From Actinomyces sp. (GTDB lineage Bacteria > Actinomycetota > Acidimicrobiia > Acidimicrobiales > Aldehydirespiratoraceae): 5,672 nucleotides of DNA. Under the pieces are notes generated by a model, which ran no database searches, was not told the origin of the DNA, and saw nothing but the letters and a program-made list of their open reading frames with translations. Positions 4,821 to 5,672 of this stretch are shown in pieces. Every line of letters starts with the position of its first letter. The first letter of the stretch is position 1. The stretch spans positions 1 to 5,672 of the forward strand of contig RFFY01000423.1 in the NCBI GenBank assembly GCA_003697065.1, in the 5' to 3' direction. The translations under genes and the position numbers were made by a program.

Positions 4821-4826
4821 TACGCT
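4821..4826 (+). promoter_or_regulatory. Possible -10 element upstream of the DUF5317 gene
   Basis: TACGCT in the 131-base gap between 4749 and 4881 fits TANNNT. A start near 4833 would give a leader of about 48 bases carrying the Shine-Dalgarno at 4871. No good -35 hexamer is visible, so this is tentative. Confidence 0.3.
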
Positions 4827-4870
4827 CGCGGTGGCGCCCGCCGACGAGCGGGCCGGAGATCGGCGCCCCG

Positions 4871-4877
4871 GGAGGAG
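4871..4877 (+). promoter_or_regulatory. Ribosome binding site of the DUF5317 gene
   Basis: GGAGGAG ends three bases before the GTG at 4881 (five bases counted from GGAGG). It supports 4881 as the start and contrasts with the preceding two genes, which lack a Shine-Dalgarno. Confidence 0.7.
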
Positions 4878-4880
4878 CCC

Positions 4881-5672
4881 GTGGTCATCGTCCCCACCCT
4901 CATCGCCCTCGCCGTCGGGCTGGTCGCCGGGTTGGTGCGCGGTGGGCGCCTCGACGCTCTGAGCGGCCTGCGCCTGCGGGCCCTGCCCCTTCTCGTCGTC
5001 GCCCTCGTGGCCGGCACGGTCGTCGACCTCGTCGACGTGCCCCGGCCCGGCTGGTGGGCCCTCGTCGGCCTCGTGGCCGGGCTGGCCTTCGTGGTGGCCA
5101 ACCTCCGCCTCGTCGGCATGACGGTCGTGGCCGTCGGACTCGTGGTGAACCTCGTTCCCGTCCTCGTCGAGGGCGCCACCCCGGTGCGGGGCGACGCCCT
5201 GGTCGCCGCCGGCATCGTCGACGCCGGCCAACTCGACCGGGTCGAGCTGCGCGGGGCCCGGGTGCTGGCCGACGACGACACCCGCCTCGAGATCCTCGGC
5301 GACGTCATCCCCGTGCCCGCCCTGCACCAGGTCCTGTCCTTCGGTGACCTCATCGTGCTCGTGGGCCTGGCCGACGTCGTCGCCAACGCCCTGCGCCGCC
5401 GACGCCCCCGCCGCCTGCCCCGCGGCGGGGCCGCCAGCCTCCGCGCCTTCGGCTGGTACGAGCCCGACCCCCACGCCGACCTCGCGGCCTCCTTCCGTGC
5501 CGGTCCCGGGCCCCTGTGGGGGCTCAGCCCGTCGGGGACGGGGGCCACCCCGCCACCCGATCCCGACGAGGCCGTCGTCCCTCGCCCCGCCGGGGTGCCG
5601 GGCCGCCGGGGGCCTGGCCGGCACGCCGCGCCCGGCCGGCCCGGACAGCCCCTGCGCCCCCGGCCCGTGCAC
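4881..5672 (+). CDS. DUF5317 family membrane protein, 3' end beyond the window
   Basis: The frame is open for 264 codons to the window edge with no stop. The first ~170 residues resemble the DUF5317 family: hydrophobic segments at about 2-19, 33-50, 57-74, 78-96 and 152-169, and the distinctive LGDVIPVPALHQVLSFGD stretch (139-156) leading into the last of them. The family typically also has an Asn-Gly-Gly...Met-Pro motif after the fourth segment; here that position reads LVEGATPVRGD (95-105), so the motif is degenerate. After residue 170 a basic LRRRRPRRLPR stretch begins a long, probably cytoplasmic tail rich in Pro, Gly and Arg, which continues out of the window. The family has no established biochemical function that I know of. 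GTG at 4881 follows GGAGGAG; no upstream in-frame alternative is better placed. It may belong to a transcription unit separate from the lipoprotein gene because of the 131-base gap. Confidence 0.8.
   Translation, partial: MVIVPTLIALAVGLVAGLVRGGRLDALSGLRLRALPLLVVALVAGTVVDLVDVPRPGWWALVGLVAGLAFVVANLRLVGMTVVAVGLVVNLVPVLVEGATPVRGDALVAAGIVDAGQLDRVELRGARVLADDDTRLEILGDVIPVPALHQVLSFGDLIVLVGLADVVANALRRRRPRRLPRGGAASLRAFGWYEPDPHADLAASFRAGPGPLWGLSPSGTGATPPPDPDEAVVPRPAGVPGRRGPGRHAAPGRPGQPLRPRPVH

Noticed and set aside
4559..5672. Long minus-strand frames opposite the lipoprotein and DUF5317 genes
   Set aside because: The products are low-complexity Arg/Gly/Asp/His-rich sequence with no recognisable motif, while the plus-strand frames carry family signatures and a Shine-Dalgarno.

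Overview
The window is very GC-rich and fully coding on both arms. It reads as a chromosomal segment of a high-GC actinobacterium. The class E sortase, the Cys-rich septum-formation-type lipoprotein and the DUF5317 membrane protein are all families I associate with Actinomycetota. Combined with a System I (Ccm) cytochrome c maturation operon, they make an Acidimicrobiia-like organism my best guess. The lineage is inference; the gene families are read from motifs.

Left arm, minus strand (1-2594): a ccmA-ccmB-ccmC-ccmD operon, followed by the first 13 codons of a further gene that leaves the window and is ccmE by gene order. CcmA is the ABC ATPase and CcmB its membrane partner. CcmC is the heme-handling integral membrane protein with the Trp-rich motif and two conserved histidines. 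CcmD is the small membrane subunit. Together they load heme onto the periplasmic chaperone CcmE for c-type cytochrome assembly. Every junction is a stop/start overlap built on GTGA. CcmD is unusual: its conserved core lies between an N-terminal eight-step glycine zipper and a C-terminal Pro/Ser/Asp repeat tail.

Centre (2595-2680): an 86-bp divergent intergenic region. On each strand a TANNNT -10 hexamer ends exactly six bases before an ATG, which suggests that ccmA and the sortase gene are both transcribed as leaderless mRNAs.

Right arm, plus strand (2681-5672): first a class E-type sortase with an N-terminal membrane anchor, a Thr/Pro/Ser stalk, the catalytic domain, a long acidic linker and two extra C-terminal membrane segments. 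Next is a small lipoprotein of the septum-formation (Septum_form) type with four conserved cysteines, which has its own -10-like element. Last is a DUF5317 membrane protein, preceded by a strong Shine-Dalgarno sequence and cut by the window edge.

Five separate short in-frame tandem repeats (12-, 15-, 15-, 15- and 36-bp units) occur in three genes, all in linkers or termini outside the conserved domains. I see no RNA gene, CRISPR array, insertion sequence or convincing terminator. No gene-free stretch exceeds about 130 bases. I found no wholly unknown system; the most interesting points are the CcmD architecture, the CcmC motif insertions, the three-anchor sortase and the paired leaderless promoters.
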